A DNA stretch of 23,926 nucleotides, taken from Thermodesulfovibrionales bacterium. Its GTDB lineage: Bacteria; Nitrospirota; Thermodesulfovibrionia; Thermodesulfovibrionales; SM23-35. The notes under the pieces are model-generated. The model saw nothing but the letters and a program-made list of their open reading frames with translations. It did not search any database and was not told the origin of the DNA. Of the stretch, positions 15,909-22,323 are shown piece by piece; the stretch's first letter is position 1; each line of letters opens with the position of its first letter. Location of the stretch: contig JAGVMY010000047.1 of NCBI GenBank assembly GCA_020053565.1, positions 1-23,926 on the forward strand, read 5' to 3'. The position numbers and the translations under genes were made by a program.

Positions 15909-16403
15909 CTATTCAATCTTTTTGAACATCTTTTTGGGGGCGCCACAGACAGGACATTTCTCCGGGGCTTCACCTTCTACAGTATTGCCACAGCCCTGAC
16001 AAACATAATAATCAACCTCAGGGTTTTTGCCAAGATTCTCTAATGCTTTTTTGTAAAGTTCTGCATGAATCTTTTCCACCTTATTGGCAAAATTAAAGCT
16101 TCTCAATGCGCCCTTATTGCCATCAGCCTTGGCATCTTCAATCATCTTTGGATACATCTTCTGGAATTCATAGGACTCACCATTAATTGCTGCTTCGAGA
16201 TTTTCCTTTGTGCTTTTTATAAAACCGAGTTCATTCAGGTGATTAAGCGCATGGACTGTTTCAGCCTCGGCAGCAGCCCTGAACAGTTTTGCCACCTGTG
16301 TATACCCTTCTTCTGCTGCCTTTCTTCCAAAGGCAAGGTACTTTCGATTTGCCTGTGATTCTCCTGCAAAAGCTTTTTCAAGATTTTTTTCCGTATTTGA
16401 CAT
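15909..16403 (-). CDS. rbr: Rubrerythrin
   Basis: 164 residues from ATG 16403. The N-terminal ferritin-like four-helix domain (LEKAFAGESQANRKYLAFGRKA, with the ExxH-type diiron ligands AETVHALNH and further on EKIHAELYKKA) leads to a C-terminal rubredoxin domain with CQGCGN and CPVCGAPK, ending KKMFKKIE. NADH-linked peroxide reduction protects anaerobes from oxidative stress. AGGAGG fits ATG 16403 better than the ATG 6 nt upstream, which is only 1 nt from it. Confidence 0.96.
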   Translation of the reverse strand: MSNTEKNLEKAFAGESQANRKYLAFGRKAAEEGYTQVAKLFRAAAEAETVHALNHLNELGFIKSTKENLEAAINGESYEFQKMYPKMIEDAKADGNKGALRSFNFANKVEKIHAELYKKALENLGKNPEVDYYVCQGCGNTVEGEAPEKCPVCGAPKKMFKKIE

Positions 16404-16434
16404 ATTCATTCCTCCTTACTTGATACATAGTTAA

Positions 16435-16463
16435 ATAATAGGATATACAAAAATATAAATCAA
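16435..16463 (-). promoter_or_regulatory. Promoter of rubrerythrin
   Basis: Minus strand TTGATT (16463-16458), 17-nt spacer, TATTAT (16440-16435). Its -35 lies back to back with the -35 of the divergent argH promoter. No PerR/Fur box could be asserted by eye. Confidence 0.55.
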
Positions 16464-16465
16464 TC

Positions 16466-16494
16466 TTGACAGTTAACTTTTTGACGTTTATTAT
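16466..16494 (+). promoter_or_regulatory. Promoter of argH
   Basis: TTGACA (16466-16471), 17-nt spacer, TATTAT (16489-16494). This leaves a leader of about 95 nt before the argH ATG in which I see no clear riboswitch fold. Confidence 0.6.
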
Positions 16495-16594
16495 AGACTC
16501 GTGCTCCAGTATAATAAACCAGAACAATCTGTTATGCATCCTTCGAGGCCTTCAAGCAGTTCGAGTAAATAATAATGCGATTTAGGGAAAGGAC

Positions 16595-17974
16595 ATGAAG
16601 AAACCCTGGGCAGGAAGGTTTAGCGAAAAGACTTCAAGTGTTGTAGAATCCTTTACAGAGTCCATCTCTTTTGACCATCGTCTGTGGAAATATGATATTG
16701 AGGGAAGTATTGCTCATGCAAAGATGCTCGGAAAACAGGGCATTATCTCAAGGGAAGATTCTGAAAAAATAATAAAAGGGCTTGAAGAGATAGCGAAAGA
16801 GATAGAAACAGGAAAATTCAGGTTTAGAAAGGAACTTGAGGACATTCATATGAATATTGAAGCTACACTTATAGAAAAAACAGGTGATGCAGGGAGAAAA
16901 CTTCATACAGCGAGGTCAAGAAATGATCAGGTCGCACTTGACCTCAGATTATACCTGAGATCAGAGACAAAGGAGATACTATCATTAATAAAGAAATTTC
17001 AGAAGATTCTTCTTCATTTTGCAAAAAAACATCTTCATGTAGTGATGCCCGGTTATACTCATCTCCAAAGGGCACAGCCCGTGCTGTTGTCTCATCACCT
17101 GCTTGCCTATGTGGAGATGCTCCGGAGGGATGTGGAAAGATTTCACGATGGATTAAAAAGGACAAACCTGCTCCCCTTAGGCTCCTGTGCCATTGCAGGG
17201 ACAACCTTTCCTATTGACAGAATATATGTTGCAAAACTTCTTGGTTTTAATGGTATCTCTGAAAACAGCATTGATGCAGTATCTGACAGGGATTTCGCGA
17301 TAGAGTTTCTCTCAGGTGTGTCACTCCTTATCATGCATCTCTCAAGGCTTGCTGAAGATCTTATTCTGTGGTCAACTGAGGAATTCAGATTCATCGAGTT
17401 GCCTGATGCATTCACCACAGGCTCGAGCATCATGCCACAGAAAAAGAACCCTGACGTTGCGGAACTTATCAGAGGGAAAACCGGAAGAGTGTATGGCAAC
17501 CTCCTTTCTCTTCTGACGACAATGAAAGGCCTGCCTCTTTCATACAACAGGGATCTCCAGGAGGATAAACAACCAGTATTTGATACGGTTGATACTATTA
17601 AATCCTGCCTTGCTGTCCTGAATGAGATGCTTCCTGGTATAACGTTTAATGCAAAAAGAATGTATGAAACAGCAGGAGATGCCTATTCAACAGCAACTGA
17701 CATGGCAGAATATCTTGTAAAAAAGGGGTTACCTTTCAGGAAGTCTCATGAAATCACAGGCAAAATTGTCCTTCATTGTATGAAGAAGGGGAAAAAGCTT
17801 GAAGAACTCACACTGAAAGAACTGAATACATTTTCTCCATTCATTAGAAATGACATATATTCCTGTCTAAAGGCAGAAGAATCCGTAAAGAATAAAAAAT
17901 CCCGTGGGAGCACATCGCCGGATGAGGTCAAAAGGCAGATACAAAGACTGAGAAAAATAATAGACAGGATATGA
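16595..17974 (+). CDS. argH: Argininosuccinate lyase
   Basis: Last step of arginine synthesis: argininosuccinate to arginine + fumarate. 459 residues, normal. It begins KKPWAGRFSEKTSSVVESFTESI. The fumarase-superfamily signature GSSIMPQKKNPDVAE begins at residue 276, with the catalytic Ser at about 277. HTARSRNDQVALDLRLYLR and PGYTHLQRAQPVLLSHHLLAY are further diagnostic stretches. AAAGGA precedes the ATG. The lipoprotein gene follows by 10 nt. Confidence 0.98.
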   Translation: MKKPWAGRFSEKTSSVVESFTESISFDHRLWKYDIEGSIAHAKMLGKQGIISREDSEKIIKGLEEIAKEIETGKFRFRKELEDIHMNIEATLIEKTGDAGRKLHTARSRNDQVALDLRLYLRSETKEILSLIKKFQKILLHFAKKHLHVVMPGYTHLQRAQPVLLSHHLLAYVEMLRRDVERFHDGLKRTNLLPLGSCAIAGTTFPIDRIYVAKLLGFNGISENSIDAVSDRDFAIEFLSGVSLLIMHLSRLAEDLILWSTEEFRFIELPDAFTTGSSIMPQKKNPDVAELIRGKTGRVYGNLLSLLTTMKGLPLSYNRDLQEDKQPVFDTVDTIKSCLAVLNEMLPGITFNAKRMYETAGDAYSTATDMAEYLVKKGLPFRKSHEITGKIVLHCMKKGKKLEELTLKELNTFSPFIRNDIYSCLKAEESVKNKKSRGSTSPDEVKRQIQRLRKIIDRI

Positions 17975-17984
17975 GAAATTGGAA

Positions 17985-18923
17985 ATGAGAAGTTTGAAAT
18001 TTCTTATTTCTTTTTTCTTATTTCTTTCTTTTTGTTTTTTCGTATCATGCGGCAAAAAAGGCCCTCCTACATTAAAGGCATACGAAAAACCTGAAAAACC
18101 ACCTGGTATCACCGCAATCCATAGAGAAGAAAGAATTATACTCTCATGGTCTTATCCTGACAATCTAAGGCACACCCTGAAAGGCTTTCAGGTCTTAAGG
18201 TCAGAGAGTGACGGATTTGAAAAGGTAGCGTTTATAAAAAATGACCAGAGTTTGTTCATCGATAACACATTTAAACTGAATGTCACCTATCAATATAAAG
18301 TCATTGTCCAAAACCTGAAAGATGTCCTGAGTGCTGACTCCAACATAATCACAGTACTCCCAAAGGCTTTGCCATCACCTCCGGAGAATATCCGATTTAC
18401 CATAACATCTGATTCAATTGAGCTGCATTGGAGCAGTTCAGGAGAAGGAATCTGTTATAACATCTATAAGACAACAGAGAAGGACAAGTATGCTGACACC
18501 CCACTCAATAGAGAGCCTGTATGTATGATTTCCTTGAGAGATACTTTTCTATTACCTGACAGAACTGTTTATTACACAATAAGGGCATTGCTGAACACTA
18601 TTATACGGGATGAGGGTTATGCCTCCACTGAAGTGGAAGTGAACCCATCCCACTTTATCCCATTAGCACCATCAGATCTCAGAGTGGTTAAAGGAGATGA
18701 TAAAGTGTACCTTCTGTGGAAAGAGAACACTGAGACATGGGTAAAGGGATACCGCATTTATCGAAAAAGAGATGGGGAGACAAAATTCTCTCCCATAGGT
18801 GAGGTTACGACACCAACCTTCACAGATACAGCAAAGATCAACAAAAAGGTCTGGTACATGATTAAAGCATTAGGGCCTTCACGAGAAAGCGATGTACTCA
18901 CCGGTGAGACATCCGAAAAATAG
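17985..18923 (+). CDS. Lipoprotein with LptM-like N-terminus and three FN3 domains
   Basis: 312 residues from ATG 17985 (a TTG at 17979 is also possible). A lysine-containing signal peptide with a Phe/Leu-rich core ends in the lipobox FVSC, followed by GKKGPP. CGKKGPP is the start of small LptM/YifL-type outer-membrane lipoproteins, whose genes often sit beside argH or lysA. Here it is extended by three fibronectin type III-like repeats (~38-125, 125-215, 217-310), each with a WS or LW core and a Y-x-(I/V)-x-A strand, for example YMIKALGPS at the end. Exported and lipid-anchored; function unknown. The FN3 part suggests protein-protein contacts in the envelope. Confidence 0.8.
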   Translation: MRSLKFLISFFLFLSFCFFVSCGKKGPPTLKAYEKPEKPPGITAIHREERIILSWSYPDNLRHTLKGFQVLRSESDGFEKVAFIKNDQSLFIDNTFKLNVTYQYKVIVQNLKDVLSADSNIITVLPKALPSPPENIRFTITSDSIELHWSSSGEGICYNIYKTTEKDKYADTPLNREPVCMISLRDTFLLPDRTVYYTIRALLNTIIRDEGYASTEVEVNPSHFIPLAPSDLRVVKGDDKVYLLWKENTETWVKGYRIYRKRDGETKFSPIGEVTTPTFTDTAKINKKVWYMIKALGPSRESDVLTGETSEK

Positions 18924-19060
18924 AAAATTGTTATCAGGTTAATTTTGTTTCAATCTGAAGTATATTGACTTTAAAAGATTGCATGGGTTAGTCTAAACAA
19001 AAATTTATTTATATGTCACGATTTTGAAACACAATTTAATCGAAGACCTTTAAGTTCATA

Positions 19061-19654
19061 ATGCCCTGGATGGAAGACAAGATACTCAAAGCCTTTGAGG
19101 AAAGCATAAGCGTAAAGGAGAGGTTTGTAAAGGAACACCTTAAACTCATTATAGATGCATCAAAGATAATTGCTGAGTCCTTCAATGAGGGTAAAAAGCT
19201 TATTCTCTTTGGAAATGGTGGCAGTGCTACCGATGCCTCTCATATAGCAGCCGAATTTGTCAATCGCTTCAAGAAAGAAAGGCCAGGTCTTCCTGCAATA
19301 GCGCTTAATACAGATATGGCAGTGATCACATCCATTGCAAATGATTATGACTTTTCAGAAGTGTTCTCAAGACAGCTCAAGTCTCTGTCCGAGGATGGGG
19401 ACGTGGTAATTGCCATAAGCACCAGTGGAAGTTCAAGTAACGTGCTGAAGGCAGTGGATGTAGCAAAGAAGAAGAAACTCAGAATTATAGTCTTTACAGG
19501 TGCTAAGGGAGAGAAACTTGCTTCAAAGGCAGATTATGCCTTCATCGTCCCCTCTGATAACACACCAAGGATACAGGAAACCCACATCACGCTGGGACAT
19601 GTCCTCTGCCAGATGGTGGAGGAGATACTTTTTGAGACACCAAGGAAAAAATAA
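19061..19654 (+). CDS. gmhA: Phosphoheptose isomerase (sedoheptulose-7-phosphate isomerase)
   Basis: First step of the ADP-heptose pathway for lipopolysaccharide core. 197 residues with a single SIS domain: LILFGNGGSATDASHIAAEFVNRF, LNTDMAVITSIANDY, ISTSGSSSNVLKAV and the C-terminal metal-site region IQETHITLGHVLCQMVE. These are the GmhA pattern. Start ATG 19061 has no clear Shine-Dalgarno; the next ATG (19070) is also possible. The 137-nt gap upstream shows no convincing promoter beyond a lone TTGACT at 18966. Confidence 0.95.
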   Translation: MPWMEDKILKAFEESISVKERFVKEHLKLIIDASKIIAESFNEGKKLILFGNGGSATDASHIAAEFVNRFKKERPGLPAIALNTDMAVITSIANDYDFSEVFSRQLKSLSEDGDVVIAISTSGSSSNVLKAVDVAKKKKLRIIVFTGAKGEKLASKADYAFIVPSDNTPRIQETHITLGHVLCQMVEEILFETPRKK

Positions 19655-19663
19655 TTCATCTAA

Positions 19664-19678
19664 TCCGCCTGAGGCGGA
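19664..19678. repeat. Short palindrome TCCGCC-TGA-GGCGGA
   Basis: A perfect 6-bp stem with a 3-nt loop between gmhA and the ruvC remnant. Its right arm runs into GGAGAGG, the former Shine-Dalgarno of the resident ruvC. It resembles a dispersed REP-like palindrome; by position it could also have influenced ruvC translation. Confidence 0.5.
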
Positions 19679-19681
19679 GAG

Positions 19682-19723
19682 GTGAGAATCCTCGGCATCG
19701 ACCCTGGAAGTATTACAATTTAG
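19682..19723 (+). pseudogene. ruvC: 5' remnant of the resident ruvC
   Basis: GTG 19682, preceded by GGAGAGG, opens a frame reading VRILGIDPGSITI and then TAG. RILGIDPGS is the near-invariant N-terminus of RuvC, carrying the first catalytic Asp. Family similarity ends after about codon 10-12 and A+T-rich sequence begins. A complete but different ruvC begins 1.5 kb downstream, so this is the stump of an older copy. Confidence 0.88.
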
Positions 19724-19788
19724 TTCCCTATCAAAAATAATACTTTTTTTCTTTCTTATAGAATATTATATTCTTGTATAATTAATTA

Positions 19789-19817
19789 TTGACAATTATA
19801 TTTTATTATAGTTTAAT
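19789..19817 (+). promoter_or_regulatory. Promoter of the foreign ruv operon
   Basis: TTGACA (19789-19794), 17-nt spacer, TTTAAT (19812-19817). The predicted transcript starts within a few bases of the HTH gene's ATG at 19826, so it may be leaderless. A small inverted repeat GAATA-TTA-TATTC at 19761-19773 lies just upstream and could be an operator, for example for the HTH protein. Confidence 0.6.
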
Positions 19818-19825
19818 ATATCTAT

Positions 19826-20026
19826 ATGGAAAATAAAATAACATTAGAGAAAGAAGAAAGACTTTTAACAATAGATGAAGTTGCAGAATTTTTACATGTT
19901 AACCCAATGACAGTATATGCTTGGGTTAAAGATGGAAAAATCCCAGCCTTCAAAATAGGTAAAGTCTGGCGTTTCAGAAAAACAGAAATAGATGAATGGT
20001 TAAAAAAACAAAAATATAAGAAATAG
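19826..20026 (+). CDS. Excisionase-type helix-turn-helix protein (HTH_17)
   Basis: 66 residues. LLTIDEVAEFLHVNPMTVYAWVKDGKIPAFKIGKVWRFRKTEIDEWL is a complete MerR-like/excisionase DNA-binding domain, with the helix-turn-helix at ~13-35 and the wing at ~37-52; lysine-rich ends flank it. In mobile elements such proteins serve as directionality factors, but many are simple regulators. It is the first gene after the promoter and 8 nt before the RuvC-like gene. There is no integrase beside it, so autoregulation of this operon is the simpler guess. Confidence 0.88.
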   Translation: MENKITLEKEERLLTIDEVAEFLHVNPMTVYAWVKDGKIPAFKIGKVWRFRKTEIDEWLKKQKYKK

Positions 20027-20034
20027 GAGGTAAA

Positions 20035-20517
20035 ATGGCTGTTATAGGCATTTCATGCGATAATGATAACATTTCGTATGTTGTTATAGATGGAACACCA
20101 GATTCTCCTAAAATTCTCGAGTGTGAAACCCATCGTTTTAAAACAAATGTAAAGGGGGAACTTCTTGATTCTGCAAAATACAGAATTGAAACTGTAGTTA
20201 ACACTCATAAAATAAAAAAAGCAGCTGTATTAGTCGTTGATTCCACATATGGAAAAGGACAAAACACAAGTACCCATCCAGTTAAGCATCAAATTGAAGG
20301 CGTTATACTCCATAGTTTTTATAAACAGGGTATCTTGTTCACCGAATACAATAGAAAGAAATTAAAATCGACCTTACAAAAAAAATTGAATGGTTTTAAA
20401 AAAGCTGACGATGTAAAGAATTTTATTAAAGGTAATTATGCAGAAGAGTGTGGTAGAAAAAATGTAAATAATGACGATCAAAGGGAAGCTCTTGCAGTGG
20501 CTCTTACACAATTATGA
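20035..20517 (+). CDS. Hypothetical protein with RuvC / RNase H-like fold features
   Basis: 160 residues behind a strong AGGAGGT. Not recognised at family level. The layout resembles RuvC-type nucleases: a first strand pair VIGISCDNDNISYVVIDG (3-20), a central strand ending in an acid (AAVLVVDSTYGKGQN, Asp69), a helix-rich middle, and a final NNDDQREALAVALTQL (145-160) that parallels the RuvC ending HAADALAVAL. The first-strand Asp of RuvC is Ser7 here, with Asp9 close by, so catalysis may be lost or shifted. Its TGA overlaps the kinase ATG (ATGA). It may be a structural partner of RuvC or a nuclease in its own right. The fold call is from pattern only. Confidence 0.55.
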   Translation: MAVIGISCDNDNISYVVIDGTPDSPKILECETHRFKTNVKGELLDSAKYRIETVVNTHKIKKAAVLVVDSTYGKGQNTSTHPVKHQIEGVILHSFYKQGILFTEYNRKKLKSTLQKKLNGFKKADDVKNFIKGNYAEECGRKNVNNDDQREALAVALTQL

Positions 20518-21227
20518 GCCTCATTGGAAATAAATATGAAATTATAAGAAGACTCGGTGGAGGTTCGTTTGGCGAAGTTTTTCTTGCGCACCATAAGCAT
20601 TTAGACAGAGAAGAAGCTGCTAAGATCATAAAAACAAATAATTTTAACAACGCATTACAAGAAGCCAAGACCATTCAAAAGCTGCGCCATGAAAACATAA
20701 TAGATATCTACGATGCTGATATATTGCCTGATAGGAGTGGCATATTTATTACTATGGAATACCATCCAAAAGGAAGCATTGCTAATTTAAAGTTTATTAA
20801 TAGAAGACAGCTTGTAGATATAGCTGTACATATACTCAGAGCATTAGAACACGCTCATGGAAATGAATTTATTCATAGAGACATAAAGCCAAATAATATT
20901 TTATTTAATAAGCATAAGAATGCCATATTAACAGATTTTGGGTTATCAGCAAAAGAAATGTTAAAGGAAATAGAAAGAAAAGCCATATTCAGGTATGACT
21001 GGGAAATGAACGGCAATTATTGGCAAGCAAAGATAAACAACATTATTGTTAAAATAGAAATACAGAGAAAAGGGAATTTATACAATATCGCAACCTTGCA
21101 AAAAAGGATCGAATCCACCCAATATAGAAGAATTCTAAGGTATTGTTTTGATGGAAAATCTAAGAGTGAAATAAATAATATTACTCAAAAAATAATGTCT
21201 GAAATAGATTCAAGATTTGTTATATGA
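20514..21227 (+). CDS. Ser/Thr protein kinase with truncated or atypical C-lobe
   Basis: 237 residues. The N-lobe is complete: glycine loop LGGGSFGEVF (14-23), Lys37 (AAKII), an alpha-C Glu (Glu50). The catalytic loop HRDIKPNNIL (121-130; Asp123, Asn128) and DFG (141-143) follow. After DFGLSAKEM there is no APE motif or usual helical C-lobe. Instead about 90 residues (DWEMNGNYWQAKINNIIVKIEIQRKGN...) look like a small beta-rich then helical unit I do not recognise. So ATP binding and transfer chemistry are plausible, but the substrate-binding lobe is missing or replaced. ATGA overlaps at both ends tie it to the RuvC-like gene and to ruvC. No signal or membrane segment, so cytosolic. Confidence 0.88.
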   Translation: MSLIGNKYEIIRRLGGGSFGEVFLAHHKHLDREEAAKIIKTNNFNNALQEAKTIQKLRHENIIDIYDADILPDRSGIFITMEYHPKGSIANLKFINRRQLVDIAVHILRALEHAHGNEFIHRDIKPNNILFNKHKNAILTDFGLSAKEMLKEIERKAIFRYDWEMNGNYWQAKINNIIVKIEIQRKGNLYNIATLQKRIESTQYRRILRYCFDGKSKSEINNITQKIMSEIDSRFVI

Positions 21228-21709
21228 TAATACTCGGCATCGATCCAGGTTTGGCAAGTACAGGCTTTGGTGCAATTAGATGTGATAAAGACAGTCCATC
21301 AATACTTAAATGTGGTTATATTAAGACATCTCCAAGAGATCATATCTCAAATAGACTGTTTCAAATCCATTCAGATATAAATCATTTAATCCATACTTTA
21401 CATCCCGACTTAATTGCAATAGAGAACGTATTTTCTTTGGTAAGATACCCTAAAGCTGGTATATTATTGGGAGGAGTTTTAGGTATCGTATATTTATCCG
21501 TTTTTCAAAACAACATCTCGATTATAGAAATTACGCCAAAAGAAGTAAAAAATTCTTTAGTGGGATATGGAGGAGCCAATAAACATCAAGTTAAAGAGAC
21601 TATAAAGAAATTGCTTAAGATCACCGATGTTAAATCCTTTCATGCCTCGGATGCACTGGCCATAGCCTTAACTGCATTTTATAGAAAGACTTCGCGGAAA
21701 GAGAGATGA
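21224..21709 (+). CDS. ruvC: Holliday junction resolvase RuvC (foreign copy)
   Basis: 161 residues, complete. Catalytic acids: Asp7 (LGIDPGLASTGFG), Glu67 (LIAIENVF), and His140/Asp143 (FHASDALAIAL), matching the RuvC pattern. It cuts four-way junctions with RuvAB. The ATG overlaps the kinase stop, and the TGA overlaps the ruvA ATG. Bases CTCGGCATCGA in its fourth to seventh codons are identical to the resident ruvC stump, although the rest of the gene uses A+T-rich codons. Confidence 0.95.
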   Translation: MIILGIDPGLASTGFGAIRCDKDSPSILKCGYIKTSPRDHISNRLFQIHSDINHLIHTLHPDLIAIENVFSLVRYPKAGILLGGVLGIVYLSVFQNNISIIEITPKEVKNSLVGYGGANKHQVKETIKKLLKITDVKSFHASDALAIALTAFYRKTSRKER

Positions 21710-22323
21710 TATCTTATCTGGAAGGAGAATTAATAGAAACACATGATGACCGAATTACATTGTTAGTAGGTGGAATCGGTTATGACATATTAATCCCAGC
21801 ATATTTAATGAATGAAATAAAAGAAGATGAGAAAAAAGGAGTTAAGGAACTCAAATTGCATATCTCCTATAACCAGACAGAAAGACAGCCCAAACCTATT
21901 CTTGTAGGGTTTAAACATCCGTTAGATAAAAAATTCTTCGAGCTTTTCATATCAGTTGAAGATATAGGCCCTACTGCCGCTATTAAGGCTCTCATAAAAC
22001 CTGTTGGAGATATAGCACGTTCTATAGAGGAAAAAGATGCGAGAGCTTTAAGACAGTTAAAAGGTATCGGAGAAAGAAAAGCAGAAAAGATTATTGCTAC
22101 TCTAAAGGGAAAAGTAGCAATGTATGCATTAATGCAGAAAATTGAAGTAGCAACTGAAGTTATAGAAGATTTCAAGAAAGAAGTCGAGGATGTTCTTGTG
22201 AAGCAATTGGGACATAAATTAATAGAAGCGCGGAAGATGATAGAAGAAGCTATGAAACAAAATCCCCGTATAAGTTCATCTGAAGAATTGTTTGAGGAAG
22301 TATATAGAGGTCAAAAGAAGTGA
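21706..22323 (+). CDS. ruvA: Holliday junction branch-migration protein RuvA, divergent
   Basis: 205 residues. The N-terminal OB domain begins ISYLEGELIE (usual form MIxxLxGxL). Two helix-hairpin-helix motifs follow, VEDIGPTAAIKAL (83-95) and LKGIGERKAEKII (118-130), with a C-terminal RuvB-contacting domain (~155-200). Compared with E. coli RuvA, the acidic-pin loop (REDAQ) is replaced by a longer, less acidic NQTERQPKP (56-64). The first hairpin reads VEDIGP instead of VNGVGP. Still clearly RuvA by order, length and HhH layout. ATGA overlap with ruvC, GTGA overlap with ruvB. Confidence 0.9.
   Translation: MISYLEGELIETHDDRITLLVGGIGYDILIPAYLMNEIKEDEKKGVKELKLHISYNQTERQPKPILVGFKHPLDKKFFELFISVEDIGPTAAIKALIKPVGDIARSIEEKDARALRQLKGIGERKAEKIIATLKGKVAMYALMQKIEVATEVIEDFKKEVEDVLVKQLGHKLIEARKMIEEAMKQNPRISSSEELFEEVYRGQKK

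Noticed and set aside
18924..19060. Promoter for gmhA from TTGACT 18966
   Set aside because: No acceptable -10 box lies at 16-18 nt; the segment shows nothing else that I can support.
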